Shown: positions 28,762 to 37,066 of the stretch, in pieces | How positions within the stretch are numbered: position 1 is the first letter of the stretch | Layout: the number at the start of each line of letters is the position of its first letter | From: Ramlibacter humi | GTDB taxonomy: Bacteria; Pseudomonadota; Gammaproteobacteria; Burkholderiales; Burkholderiaceae_C | DNA length: 64,000 bases | Assembly: GCF_004681975.1 (NCBI RefSeq) | Contig: NZ_SMLK01000005.1 | Location: 62,001-126,000, forward strand | Reading direction: 5' to 3' | The notes under the pieces: generated by a model | The model's database searches: none | Told to the model about the DNA's origin: nothing | What the model saw: only the letters and a program-made list of their open reading frames with translations | Position numbers and translations under genes: made by a program

Positions 28762-29894
28762 TGAGCCTGTCCAACTTTTCCTTCCCCACCTCCATCGCCT
28801 TCGGGCCCGGCGCGCGCAAGGAAGTCGCCGCGCACCTGAAGTCGCACGGCCTGAAGCGCCCGCTGATCGTCACCGACAAGGCGCTGGCCGCCCTGCCCGT
28901 GCTGGCCGAGTTCCAGTCGCACCTGCAAGGGCTGGACGTCGCGGTCTACGGCGGCGTGTTCGGCAACCCGACCGCCAGCCAGGTCATGGGCGGTGCCGCG
29001 GCCTACAAGGCGCACCAAGCCGACTGCATCATCGGCTTCGGCGGCGGCGCCGCGCTGGACGTCGCCAAGGTGGTCGGCATCGCCGCCACGCACGAAGGCG
29101 ACATCATCGAATACGTGTGGGACCACCCCAAGGTGCGACCCATCTCCAACGAGCTGCCGTACTTCGTCGCGCTGCCCACCACGTCGGGCACGGGCTCGGA
29201 AGTCGGCCGCTCTTCGGTCATCAGCGAGGACGACACGCACCTCAAGCGCGTGGTGTTCAGCGCGAAGATCCTGGCGAAGAAGGTGTTCGCCGATCCCGAA
29301 CTGACGCTGGCCCTGCCGCCGCAGGTGACCGCGGCCACCGGCATGGACGCGCTGACGCACAACATCGAGAGCTACCTCTCGCCCGCCTACCACCCGCTGT
29401 GCGACGGCATCGCGCTGGAAGGCACGCGCATCGCGGCGCGGTCGCTGCTCACCGCCGTGAAGGAACCGTCCAACCTGGCGGCCCGCAGCGACATGATGAT
29501 GTCTTCGATGATGGGCGCCATCGCCTTCCAGAAAGACCTGGGCGCCGTGCACTCGTGCGCCCACGCGCTGGGCGCCGTGTGCGACCTGCACCACGGCCTG
29601 GCCAACGCGCTGATGATCGACACCGTGCTGGACTGGAACCGCGAGGCCGTGCCGGCCAAGTTCGACGAACTGGCGCACGTGTGCGGGGTGAAGGGCGGCG
29701 GCGCCGCGTTCATCCCCTGGCTGCGCGAACTGAAGGCGCAGGTGGGCATCAGCGGCAAGCTGGCGCAGCACGGCGTGAAGTCCGAGCAGATTCCGCGCCT
29801 GGTGGACATCGCGGTGAAGGACATCTGCCACCAGACGAATCCGCGGCCTGTGACGGCCGGCGATTTCAAGCGGCTGTTTGAAGCAGCGCTGTGA
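28761..29894 (+). CDS. iron-containing alcohol dehydrogenase
   Basis: A 377-residue group III dehydrogenase. NAD-site motif GFGGGAALDVAK (about 92-103) and the metal ligands D196, H200 (GMDALTHNIES), H268 (HSCAHALG) and H278 (DLHHGLANA) are all present. The ATG overlaps the stop of the ligase gene (TGATG), so the two are translated together. In context it would oxidise the hydroxyl of a gamma-glutamylated amino-alcohol to an aldehyde; a role on a phosphonate alcohol is an alternative. Confidence 0.88.
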   Translation: MSLSNFSFPTSIAFGPGARKEVAAHLKSHGLKRPLIVTDKALAALPVLAEFQSHLQGLDVAVYGGVFGNPTASQVMGGAAAYKAHQADCIIGFGGGAALDVAKVVGIAATHEGDIIEYVWDHPKVRPISNELPYFVALPTTSGTGSEVGRSSVISEDDTHLKRVVFSAKILAKKVFADPELTLALPPQVTAATGMDALTHNIESYLSPAYHPLCDGIALEGTRIAARSLLTAVKEPSNLAARSDMMMSSMMGAIAFQKDLGAVHSCAHALGAVCDLHHGLANALMIDTVLDWNREAVPAKFDELAHVCGVKGGGAAFIPWLRELKAQVGISGKLAQHGVKSEQIPRLVDIAVKDICHQTNPRPVTAGDFKRLFEAAL

Positions 29895-29895
29895 G

Positions 29896-30732
29896 ATGAG
29901 TTCTGGGAGCGCCCCCACCCCAACCCTCCCCCAGGGGGGGAGGGTTAAGTCAGGCTCGAAGGCGGACAGGCTCAAGATCGGCATCAGCGCCTGCTTCTTC
30001 CACCCGGACGCTTCCCGCAAGGCGGCGCCGAAGAAGACGCTGCAGTGGATCGAGCAGTCGACGGCGCACTGGGTGATGGCCGCGGGCGCGCTGCCGGTGA
30101 TGATCCCGGTGCCGGCGGGCGACACTTTCCGCGGCGACGTCACGGTGGCCGACTACGCGGACTGGCTCGACGGCCTGGTGCTGCACGGCGGTGCCGACGT
30201 CTGGCCGGGCAGCTACGGCGAGCAACCGCTGCGCCCGGAGTGGAACGGCGACAAGGCGCGCGACGACTACGAGATCGCCTTGGTCAAGGCTTTCGAGGCG
30301 GCGCGCAAGCCGGTGTTCGGCATCTGCCGCGGCCTGCAGCTGATCAACGTCGCGCACGGCGGCACGCTGTACCAGGACATCTCCACGCAGAAGCCCGGTG
30401 CGCGCGTGCACCGCGACGCCGACGCCTACGACCTGAACTTCCACCAGGTGGACATCCTGCCCGGCACGCGCCTGTCGCAGCTGCTGCGCACGGAACAGCA
30501 CAAGATCAACAGCGTGCACCACCAGGGCATCAAGGACCTGGCGCCGGACTTCGCGGTGGAAGCCACCTCGCCCGACGACGGCGTGATCGAAGCCATCCGG
30601 CACACCGGCGACGCCTGGGTCGCCGCGGTGCAGTGGCACCCTGAGTTCCATTTCCCGCACCTCGGCGTCGTCGACGACACGCCGCTGCTGCACGACTTCC
30701 TTTCGGCCGCGCAAGCGGCCCGCACCGAATGA
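29896..30732 (+). CDS. gamma-glutamyl hydrolase, PuuD-like class I GATase
   Basis: A 278-residue peptidase C26-type enzyme that releases glutamate from gamma-glutamyl amides. Catalytic residues are C144 (GICRGLQ), H248 and E250 (QWHPEF). The GATase domain begins only at about residue 27 (LKIGISACFF). The preceding 26 residues are encoded by a GC-rich palindrome (29912-29946); there is no ATG, GTG or TTG between it and the domain, so the repeat must be translated. The ATG at 29896 is 1 base after the dehydrogenase stop. Confidence 0.87.
   Translation: MSSGSAPTPTLPQGGRVKSGSKADRLKIGISACFFHPDASRKAAPKKTLQWIEQSTAHWVMAAGALPVMIPVPAGDTFRGDVTVADYADWLDGLVLHGGADVWPGSYGEQPLRPEWNGDKARDDYEIALVKAFEAARKPVFGICRGLQLINVAHGGTLYQDISTQKPGARVHRDADAYDLNFHQVDILPGTRLSQLLRTEQHKINSVHHQGIKDLAPDFAVEATSPDDGVIEAIRHTGDAWVAAVQWHPEFHFPHLGVVDDTPLLHDFLSAAQAARTE
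29912..29946. repeat. palindromic repeat translated in-frame
   Basis: An 11-bp perfect stem (29922-29932 with 29936-29946, 3-base loop) preceded by a CCCCCACCCC tail. It is the inverse-oriented relative of the extragenic repeat at 8004-8043. Here it lies inside the N-terminal codons of the PuuD-like gene. Confidence 0.75.
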
Positions 30733-32102
30733 GCACACTCGCCGTCCTGAACCCCGCCACCGGGGAAACCATCGCCAACCTGCCCGCGGACGACGCGGCC
30801 AGCGTGAAAGCCAAGTACGCAGCCGCGCGCGCGGCGCAGCCCGCATGGGCCGCCCGCCCGCTGGCCGAACGCAAAGCCTGTGTCGACCGGTTCCGCGCAG
30901 GCGTGGTGCGCGATCTCGAGAAACTCGCCGCCACCATGACGAAGGAGACCGGCAAGCCGATCAAGATGTCGCGCAACGAGCTGAATGGCCTGCTGCCGCG
31001 CATCGACTTCTTCCTCGGCATGGTCCAGCCCGTCGTCGAACCCGAGCAGGTGTTCGACGAAGGCGGCATGCGCGAGGTGATCCAGCACGAACCGCTGGGC
31101 GTGGTCGCCAACATCTCGGCCTGGAACTACCCCTGGTTCGTCGGCTGCAACGTCATCCTGCCCGCGCTGCTCACCGGCAACTCGGTGCTGTACAAGCCTT
31201 CCGAGTACGCCGCGATGACGGGCCTGGAGATCGCGCGCCTGCTGCACGAAGCGGGCGTGCCGAAGGACGTGATGACCTGCCTGGTCGGCGCCGGCGAAGT
31301 CGGCACCGCGCTGCTGGCGCAGCCGGTGGACGGCGTGTTCTTCACCGGCTCGCACGGCACGGGCAAGCGCATCGCGCAGGCCGTCGGCGACCGCTTCGTC
31401 AAGCTGCAGCTGGAACTGGGCGGCAAGGATCCCACCTACGTCGCCGACGACGCCGACCCGAAGACCGCCGCCGAGTCGCTGGCCGACGGCGCCATGTACA
31501 ACACCGGCCAGAGCTGCTGCTCGGTGGAGCGCATCTACGTGCACGAGAAGGTGCACGACGCTTTCGTCGCCGCCTTCGTCGACACGGTGAAGGGCTACAA
31601 GCGCGGCAACCCGATGGCCGAAGACACCTACATCGGCGCCATCACGCGCGAACCGCAGCTGAAGGTGCTGGAAGCGCAGGTGGCGGATGCGAAGGCCAAG
31701 GGCGCCAAGCTGCTCGCGGGCGGCCAGCGCGCGGGCGGGCCCGGCAACTGGTTCGAAGCCACCGTCTTCTCCAACGTGAACCACTCGATGGAGCTGATGC
31801 GCGAGGAAAGTTTCGGTCCCGTCATCGGCATCCAGAAAGTATCGGGCGACGAAGAGGCCGTGAAGCTGATGAACGACACGCGCTACGGCTTGACCGCCGG
31901 CGTGTATACGAAGGACGAAGCGCGCGCGAAGAAGCTGCTGGCGCAGGTGCATGCGGGCAGCGTGTACTGGAACTGCTGCGACCGCGTCAGCCCGCGCCTG
32001 CCGTGGAGCGGCGTCGGCGATTCGGGCGTGGGCCTCACGCTGTCCAGCTATGGCATCCAGACGTTCACGCGGCCCAAGGCCTGGCACCTGCGCTCGGCGT
32101 GA
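30729..32102 (+). CDS. NAD(P)-dependent aldehyde dehydrogenase
   Basis: A 457-residue ALDH. N133 (AWNYPW), E229 (LELGGKDP) and catalytic C263 (NTGQSCC) are intact. It is close to the betaine/aminoaldehyde type in the middle but shorter at the N-terminus by about 25-30 residues, which removes part of the oligomerisation arm. Start overlaps the PuuD-like stop (ATGA). In the proposed route it oxidises gamma-glutamyl-aminoacetaldehyde (or similar) to the acid before hydrolysis. Confidence 0.9.
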   Translation: MSTLAVLNPATGETIANLPADDAASVKAKYAAARAAQPAWAARPLAERKACVDRFRAGVVRDLEKLAATMTKETGKPIKMSRNELNGLLPRIDFFLGMVQPVVEPEQVFDEGGMREVIQHEPLGVVANISAWNYPWFVGCNVILPALLTGNSVLYKPSEYAAMTGLEIARLLHEAGVPKDVMTCLVGAGEVGTALLAQPVDGVFFTGSHGTGKRIAQAVGDRFVKLQLELGGKDPTYVADDADPKTAAESLADGAMYNTGQSCCSVERIYVHEKVHDAFVAAFVDTVKGYKRGNPMAEDTYIGAITREPQLKVLEAQVADAKAKGAKLLAGGQRAGGPGNWFEATVFSNVNHSMELMREESFGPVIGIQKVSGDEEAVKLMNDTRYGLTAGVYTKDEARAKKLLAQVHAGSVYWNCCDRVSPRLPWSGVGDSGVGLTLSSYGIQTFTRPKAWHLRSA

Positions 32103-32761
32103 AACCGCGCCTCGCACTCTTCGACCTGGACCACACGCTGTTGCTGGGCGACAGCGACGTGCTGTGGTGCGACTTCCTGATGCGCGAAGGCCTGCTGGAC
32201 CGCGCCACCTTCGAGCCGCGCAACGCCGACATGGAAGCGCGCTACAAGGCGGGTAGCGTGGGCACGGCGGAGTTCTGCGGCTTCTACGTGTCCACGCTCG
32301 CCGGCCGCACGCCGCAGGAATGGCAACCGCTGCGGCAACGCTTCCTGCGCGAGGAGATCGTGCCGCGCATCCCCCCCGGTGCCATGGAACTCGTGAAAGA
32401 GGAGCAGCGCCGCTCGCGGTGGGTGGTGATGACGACGGCGACCAGCCGCTATCTCACCGAATTGACCGCGCAACACTTCGGCATCGAGCACCTGCTGGCA
32501 ACCGAAGCGGAACTGCGCGACGGCCGCTTCACGGGAGCCCTGGAGGGCGAACCCAACATGCGGCAAGGCAAGCTCACGCGCCTCGATGAATGGCTGGCCT
32601 CGCGCGGCGCCGCATCCGCGGACTTCCACCGTGCGGCATACAGCGACTCGATGAACGACCTGCCGCTGCTCGAAGCGGCGGACGAGGCCGTGGCGGTCAA
32701 CGCCGACCCACGGCTGGCGGCCATCGCCGCGCAACGCGGCTGGCGCACCGTGCGGTGGTGA
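32099..32761 (+). CDS. HAD-superfamily subfamily IB phosphatase
   Basis: A 220-residue SerB-like HAD hydrolase with GTG start overlapping the ALDH stop (GTGA). Motif I LFDLDHTLLLGD, motif II MTTATSRYLTE, and motif III/IV AYSDSMNDLPLLE are complete. HAD-IB enzymes hydrolyse small phosphate esters such as phosphoserine. As last gene of the island operon it could dephosphorylate phosphoethanolamine or a related ester, but this is inference. Its stop is 1 base from the stop of the opposing response-regulator gene. Confidence 0.87.
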   Translation: MKPRLALFDLDHTLLLGDSDVLWCDFLMREGLLDRATFEPRNADMEARYKAGSVGTAEFCGFYVSTLAGRTPQEWQPLRQRFLREEIVPRIPPGAMELVKEEQRRSRWVVMTTATSRYLTELTAQHFGIEHLLATEAELRDGRFTGALEGEPNMRQGKLTRLDEWLASRGAASADFHRAAYSDSMNDLPLLEAADEAVAVNADPRLAAIAAQRGWRTVRW

Positions 32762-32762
32762 C

Positions 32763-33149
32763 TCAGGCGGCTTCCAGCTCGCCGCGCGCCTTCACGCAGT
32801 AATCCAGCAGCGCGTCGATCTCGGTGGACTTGTCGAAGACGGCGTCCGCGCCCAGCTGCGCGCAGCGGCGTCGCATGTCGGAAGTGGCGTGGTTGCTCAG
32901 CACGATCACCTTCTGGCCGCGGCGGCGGTTGCGCGCGGCTTCGACGATGCGCAGGCCGCTGCCCTGCTTCAGGAACAGGTCCACCACCGCGATGTCCCAG
33001 CCGTCGGGGTTGGCGGCCAGCCACTTCTTGCCCTCGTTCTCGGTGTCGGCCAGCCCCACGGGCTGCACTTCCGCCAGTTCCTGCAGCGTCTCGATGAGGT
33101 TGTCTCGGATCGTCGGGCTGTCTTCGACGATGTAGGCTCTCAAAGCCAT
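32763..33149 (-). CDS. single-domain response regulator (CheY-like)
   Basis: A 128-residue receiver domain with no output domain. E9-D10 form the acidic pocket, D57 (AVVDLFLK) is the phosphoacceptor, S85 (VLSNHA) the switch residue and K107 (DKSTEID) the conserved lysine. I start at MALRAYIVEDS (33149), the normal position, rather than the in-frame ATG at 33176. No histidine kinase is nearby. The 143 bases upstream before the NUDIX gene show nothing I recognise. Confidence 0.88.
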   Translation of the reverse strand: MALRAYIVEDSPTIRDNLIETLQELAEVQPVGLADTENEGKKWLAANPDGWDIAVVDLFLKQGSGLRIVEAARNRRRGQKVIVLSNHATSDMRRRCAQLGADAVFDKSTEIDALLDYCVKARGELEAA

Positions 33150-33292
33150 TTGGGGATGCTCCGGCCCGCGTCCCATCCCGGTCGGGGCGGCGCGGCTATT
33201 CGTTCAGTTGGGGACCAATCTACCCAACCGCACGGGCGGAGGCTGCAAGCCCCGGGACCAAGCCTATGTAGGAATGCGCGGTCAGTGCGTGT

Positions 33293-34090
33293 TCACGCCG
33301 CCAGCGCCTGCGCATAGATGGCCGAGGCTTCGAGCGTGAATCCACTGGCCAACAGGCGCGCCTGGAGCTCGGCGGATGCCAGCAGTTCGAAGCGTTCCAC
33401 CTCGCCGTCCTGGTTGGCCGGCACCACGCCTTCCGGCACCGTGCAGCGGTACCAGTCGATGGCCTCCACCACGTAGCCGTGCGGACCGTCCGGGGTCGGG
33501 CTTCGGCGCACCACCTGGCCGCCGCGGGCCACGTCGCGAAGCTGGCCCATCCGCAGCCCGGCCTCTTCCCAGGTCTCGCGCGCGAGGGCTTCTTCCACGC
33601 TTTGCCGGCTGGGCACCATGCCACCCATCAGCGTGTCCCACAGCCCGGGATCGTTGGCCTTGCTGAAGGCGCGCTGCTGCACCCAGTGGCGCCCGTCGGG
33701 CGAAAGACCGACGAGGTGCACCGCCCGCGTCGCCACGCCCAAGGGACGCACGACTGCGCGTTCCACCGTGCCCAGCTCCGCGCCCCGGGCATCGCAGACG
33801 GCCAGTTGTTCATCGCGCCAGACGTGCGACAGGCCCAGGTCGCGCAAGGTGGCGGCCAGCTCGGCCATCAGCGGCGTGAGCGCGCCATTGCCGAGTTCAG
33901 CGGCCTTCGCACGGAGCATCCACCGCCCTTGCCAGGATGGCGCGCGCCGCAGGACGTCACGGACGAGTTCCGGCTCGACCGAACCGATGGGCTCGCCGCG
34001 CCACAGCAGCGGCACGCGCGGCCGCTCGGGCGGGCGGTGCAGCCGCGCCTGCACGCCGGCCACCCACTCGCGCGGCAGCAGGCCGCTCAC
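33293..34090 (-). CDS. DUF4743-NUDIX hydrolase (thiamin-pyrophosphokinase-related)
   Basis: A 265-residue protein: an N-terminal DUF4743 domain (about 1-115, with LWRGEPIGSVEP) and a C-terminal NUDIX domain. The NUDIX box is GMVPSRQSVEEALARETWEE, where the first box Glu is Gln (position R-minus-8) while REtWEE is intact. Relatives fused to or near thiamin pyrophosphokinase in fungi remove damaged thiamin diphosphates, so a house-cleaning role is plausible. GTG start overlaps the upstream quinone oxidoreductase stop (GTGA), so the two are co-translated. Confidence 0.85.
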   Translation of the reverse strand: MSGLLPREWVAGVQARLHRPPERPRVPLLWRGEPIGSVEPELVRDVLRRAPSWQGRWMLRAKAAELGNGALTPLMAELAATLRDLGLSHVWRDEQLAVCDARGAELGTVERAVVRPLGVATRAVHLVGLSPDGRHWVQQRAFSKANDPGLWDTLMGGMVPSRQSVEEALARETWEEAGLRMGQLRDVARGGQVVRRSPTPDGPHGYVVEAIDWYRCTVPEGVVPANQDGEVERFELLASAELQARLLASGFTLEASAIYAQALAA

Positions 34091-35070
34091 AGGGTGAGGA
34101 TGGTGCAGCCGGTGGTCTTGCGCGCTTCCAGGTCGCGGTGCGCCTGCTGCACCTGGTCCAGCGGGTAGCGCTGGTCGATGCGGATCTTCACCTTGCCCGA
34201 AGCGACCACGTCGAACAGCTCGTCGGCCATCTGCTGGCACGACTCGCGCGTGGCGATGTGCGTGAACAGGGTCTGGCGCGTGACGTAGAGCGAGCCCTTG
34301 ACGCCGAGGATATTGGGCGCGAACGGCGGCACGGGACCCGACGCGTTGCCGAAGCTGGCCATCAGGCCGAACGGCCGCAGGCAGTCCAGCGACTTGTCCC
34401 AGGTGTCCTTGCCGACCGAGTCGTAGACCACCTTCACGCCCTTGCCGCCGGTGATCTCCATCACCCGCTCCTTGAAGTCTTCCTTGCTGTAGTTGATGAC
34501 GTGCGCCGCGCCGTTCTCCTTGGCCAGCTTGCACTTCTCGTCCGAGCCCGCCGTGCCGATCAGCTGCAGGCCAAGTGCCTTGGCCCATTGGCAGGCGATC
34601 AGGCCCACACCGCCCGCGGCCGCGTGGAACAGCACATGGTCGCCGGGCTGCAGGCCGCCCTGCGGCAGCGTGCGGCGCAGCAGGTATTGCGCGGTCATGC
34701 CCTTGAGCATCATGGCCGCGCCGGTCTCGAAGTCGATGTCGTCGGGCAGCTTGCAGACCTGCGCCGCGGGCATGACGCGCACTTCGCAGTACGAGCCCGG
34801 CGGGTTGCCGGCGTAGGCCGCTCGGTCGCCCGCCTTCAGGTGCGTGACGCCTTCGCCCACCGCTTCGACGATGCCCGACGCTTCCATGCCGATGCCGGCG
34901 GGCATCTCCATCTTGTACAGGCCCGTGCGGTGGTACACGTCGATGAAGTTCAGGCCCACCGCCTTGTGGCGGATGCGAATCTGGCCGGGACCGGGCTCGC
35001 CCACCTGCACATCGGCGATCTTCAGTTGCTCGGGTCCTCCGTGCTGCTCGATGCGGACGGCTCGGGTCAT
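34087..35070 (-). CDS. qor: NADPH:quinone oxidoreductase, zinc-free MDR family
   Basis: A 327-residue medium-chain reductase. It has GLNFIDVYHRTGLY near the N-terminus, the NADPH motif HAAAGGVGLIACQWAK at about 150-165, and ends in the usual CTILTL-like strand. No structural-zinc cysteines are seen. It belongs to the Qor/QuiA group that reduces quinones and protects from oxidative stress. It starts a two-gene unit with the NUDIX gene and is divergent from the EamA gene at 35173. Confidence 0.92.
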   Translation of the reverse strand: MTRAVRIEQHGGPEQLKIADVQVGEPGPGQIRIRHKAVGLNFIDVYHRTGLYKMEMPAGIGMEASGIVEAVGEGVTHLKAGDRAAYAGNPPGSYCEVRVMPAAQVCKLPDDIDFETGAAMMLKGMTAQYLLRRTLPQGGLQPGDHVLFHAAAGGVGLIACQWAKALGLQLIGTAGSDEKCKLAKENGAAHVINYSKEDFKERVMEITGGKGVKVVYDSVGKDTWDKSLDCLRPFGLMASFGNASGPVPPFAPNILGVKGSLYVTRQTLFTHIATRESCQQMADELFDVVASGKVKIRIDQRYPLDQVQQAHRDLEARKTTGCTILTL

Positions 35071-35172
35071 CGGTGTTCTCCTCGTTCGGGAAAAAGCGAG
35101 CGCGAATCCTGCCACGTTTCGATGCCCCCTGCCCGCGGCGGCGATGGCTGGGCAGCTACAGTGGCGGGCCCC

Positions 35173-36075
35173 ATGCAGCAGAGACTCACCGCTTCCACCG
35201 CCGCCCTTCTCGTCCTGCCGCCCCTGCTGTGGGCGGGCAACGCGGTCGCCGGCCGCTTGATGGCCGGCTCGGTGCCGCCGATGACGCTGAACTTCCTGCG
35301 CTGGGCCGTGGCCTTCGTGCTGCTGCTGCCGCTGGCCTGGCGCACGCTGCGGACGGGCAGCGCGCTGTGGCCGCTGTGGAAGCGCTTCTGCGTGCTCGGC
35401 CTGCTGGGCGTGGGTTGCTACAACGCGCTGCAATACCTGGCGCTGAAGACGTCCACGCCGCTGAACGTCACGCTGGTGGCGGCCAGCCTGCCGGCCTGGA
35501 TGATCGGCATGGGCGCGCTCTTCTTCGGCCAGCGCATCTCCGCGCGGCAGGTGATCGGCGCCGTGATGTCCATCGCCGGTGTCCTGGTGGTGCTCAGCCG
35601 CGGCGACTGGGACGTGCTGCGGCAGGTGCGCCTGGTGCCGGGCGACTTCTTCATCCTGCTGGCCACGGCGAGCTGGACCTTGTACAGCTGGCTGCTCGCC
35701 AAGCCCGGCGACCCGCCGGAGATCCGCGGCGACTGGTCCGCTTTCCTGATGGCGCAGATGGTGTTCGGCGTCGCCTGGTCCGGGCTGTTCGCGGGCGCCG
35801 AGTGGGTGCATGCGCCGCAGCACATCGCCTGGGGCTGGCCGGTGTTCGTTGCGCTGGCCTACATCGCCATCGGCCCGGCCATCCTGGCGTACCGCAGCTG
35901 GGGCCTGGGCATCCAGCGCGTGGGCCCGACCATCGCGGGCTTCTTCTCCAACCTCACGCCGCTGTTCGCCGCGCTGCTGTCAGCCGCTTTCCTGGGCGAG
36001 GCGCCGCACGCGTATCACGCGGTGGCCTTCGTCCTGATCGTGGCTGGCATCGTGGTGTCGGCGCGGAAGGGATAG
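35173..36075 (+). CDS. EamA/DMT-family transporter
   Basis: A 300-residue inner-membrane carrier with about ten helices, e.g. LPPLLWAGNAVAGRLMAGS (helix 1 with the family WxxNxxxxR feature) and the second EamA repeat after about residue 150. The substrate is unknown; such proteins usually export amino acids or drugs. ATG 35173 is the first codon giving helix 1. It stands alone between divergent qor and the convergent PfkB gene. Confidence 0.87.
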   Translation: MQQRLTASTAALLVLPPLLWAGNAVAGRLMAGSVPPMTLNFLRWAVAFVLLLPLAWRTLRTGSALWPLWKRFCVLGLLGVGCYNALQYLALKTSTPLNVTLVAASLPAWMIGMGALFFGQRISARQVIGAVMSIAGVLVVLSRGDWDVLRQVRLVPGDFFILLATASWTLYSWLLAKPGDPPEIRGDWSAFLMAQMVFGVAWSGLFAGAEWVHAPQHIAWGWPVFVALAYIAIGPAILAYRSWGLGIQRVGPTIAGFFSNLTPLFAALLSAAFLGEAPHAYHAVAFVLIVAGIVVSARKG

Positions 36076-36126
36076 CGGACCCCGTATCCCTGCGGCTTCA
36101 CCGCACGGCGATGCAGCCGCCGGTGG

Positions 36127-37059
36127 TCATCGCTTCTCCAGGGCTTCGCGCATGCGCTGCGCGGTGGGGATGGGTTCCACCGCGCCGTAGCCTTCGGTGG
36201 AGAGGGCCGCCGCCACGGCGGCATAGCGGCCCGCCGTCGGCAGGTCGTCGCCTGCCAGCAGCCGCGTGATGAACGCGCCGCCGAAGGTGTCACCGGCGCC
36301 GGTGGCGTCGACGTGCTTGCACGCATGCGGCGGGATGTGCCAGCGCTGCCTGGGGTCGGCGACCAGCGCGCCTTCATGGCCGAGCTTGAGCGCCACCACT
36401 TTCGCGCCCAGGCCCAGGCACCAGTCCACCAGCGCATCGGGGTCGCGCAAGCCGGTGATCGCCGCCACGTCGTCCACGCTGGGCAGCAGGATGTCGCAGT
36501 GGCGCATGACGTCTGTCATCACCGCACGCGCGCGGTCGACCGGCCAGAGTTTCAGCCGCAGGTTGGTGTCGAAAGACACGCGCACGCCTGCGCGCCGCGC
36601 GGTGTCGATGGCCGCATAGGCCGTGTCGCACGCGGAAGGCGAGATCGCCAGGCTGATGCCCGAGAGGTGCAGCACCTTCGCGGCGGCGATGCGCTCGCGC
36701 GGAAGGTGCGATGGCTGCATGCGCGCGGCCGCGGAGCCCACGCGCATGAAGCTGAAATGGTGGCCGCGCTCGTCGTGGTTGACGAAGTACACGGCGGTGT
36801 AGCCGCCGGCGTCGGTGGCCACGCCCGAGTGGTCCACGCCTTCCTGGTCCCACAACGCGCGCAACAGCCGGCCGTGCTCGTCGTCGCCCAACGCCGACAG
36901 GTAGCCCACGCGGGCACCCTGCCGCGCCGCGGCGATGGCGAAGTTGGAGGTGTCGCCGCCGAAGCCCTGCAGGTAGTGGCGCCCGCCGCCTTCGCCGGTC
37001 TGGTTGAACTCCAGCATCGCCTCGCCCAGCGCGAGGATGTCCACGGGCGCGGACTGCAT
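36127..37059 (-). CDS. PfkB-family sugar kinase (KDG-kinase-like)
   Basis: A 310-residue ribokinase-fold kinase. The N-terminal GGDTSNFAIAAARQG substrate loop and the C-terminal DATGAGDTFGGAF with the catalytic Asp are intact. Best overall resemblance is to 2-keto-3-deoxygluconate kinase. I start at MQSAPVDILALGEAM (37059), 7 bases after the upstream SDR stop, rather than the overlapping ATG at 37092. It and the SDR form a small leftward operon perhaps for a sugar acid. Confidence 0.87.
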   Translation of the reverse strand: MQSAPVDILALGEAMLEFNQTGEGGGRHYLQGFGGDTSNFAIAAARQGARVGYLSALGDDEHGRLLRALWDQEGVDHSGVATDAGGYTAVYFVNHDERGHHFSFMRVGSAAARMQPSHLPRERIAAAKVLHLSGISLAISPSACDTAYAAIDTARRAGVRVSFDTNLRLKLWPVDRARAVMTDVMRHCDILLPSVDDVAAITGLRDPDALVDWCLGLGAKVVALKLGHEGALVADPRQRWHIPPHACKHVDATGAGDTFGGAFITRLLAGDDLPTAGRYAAVAAALSTEGYGAVEPIPTAQRMREALEKR

Positions 37060-37066
37060 CGCGGCT

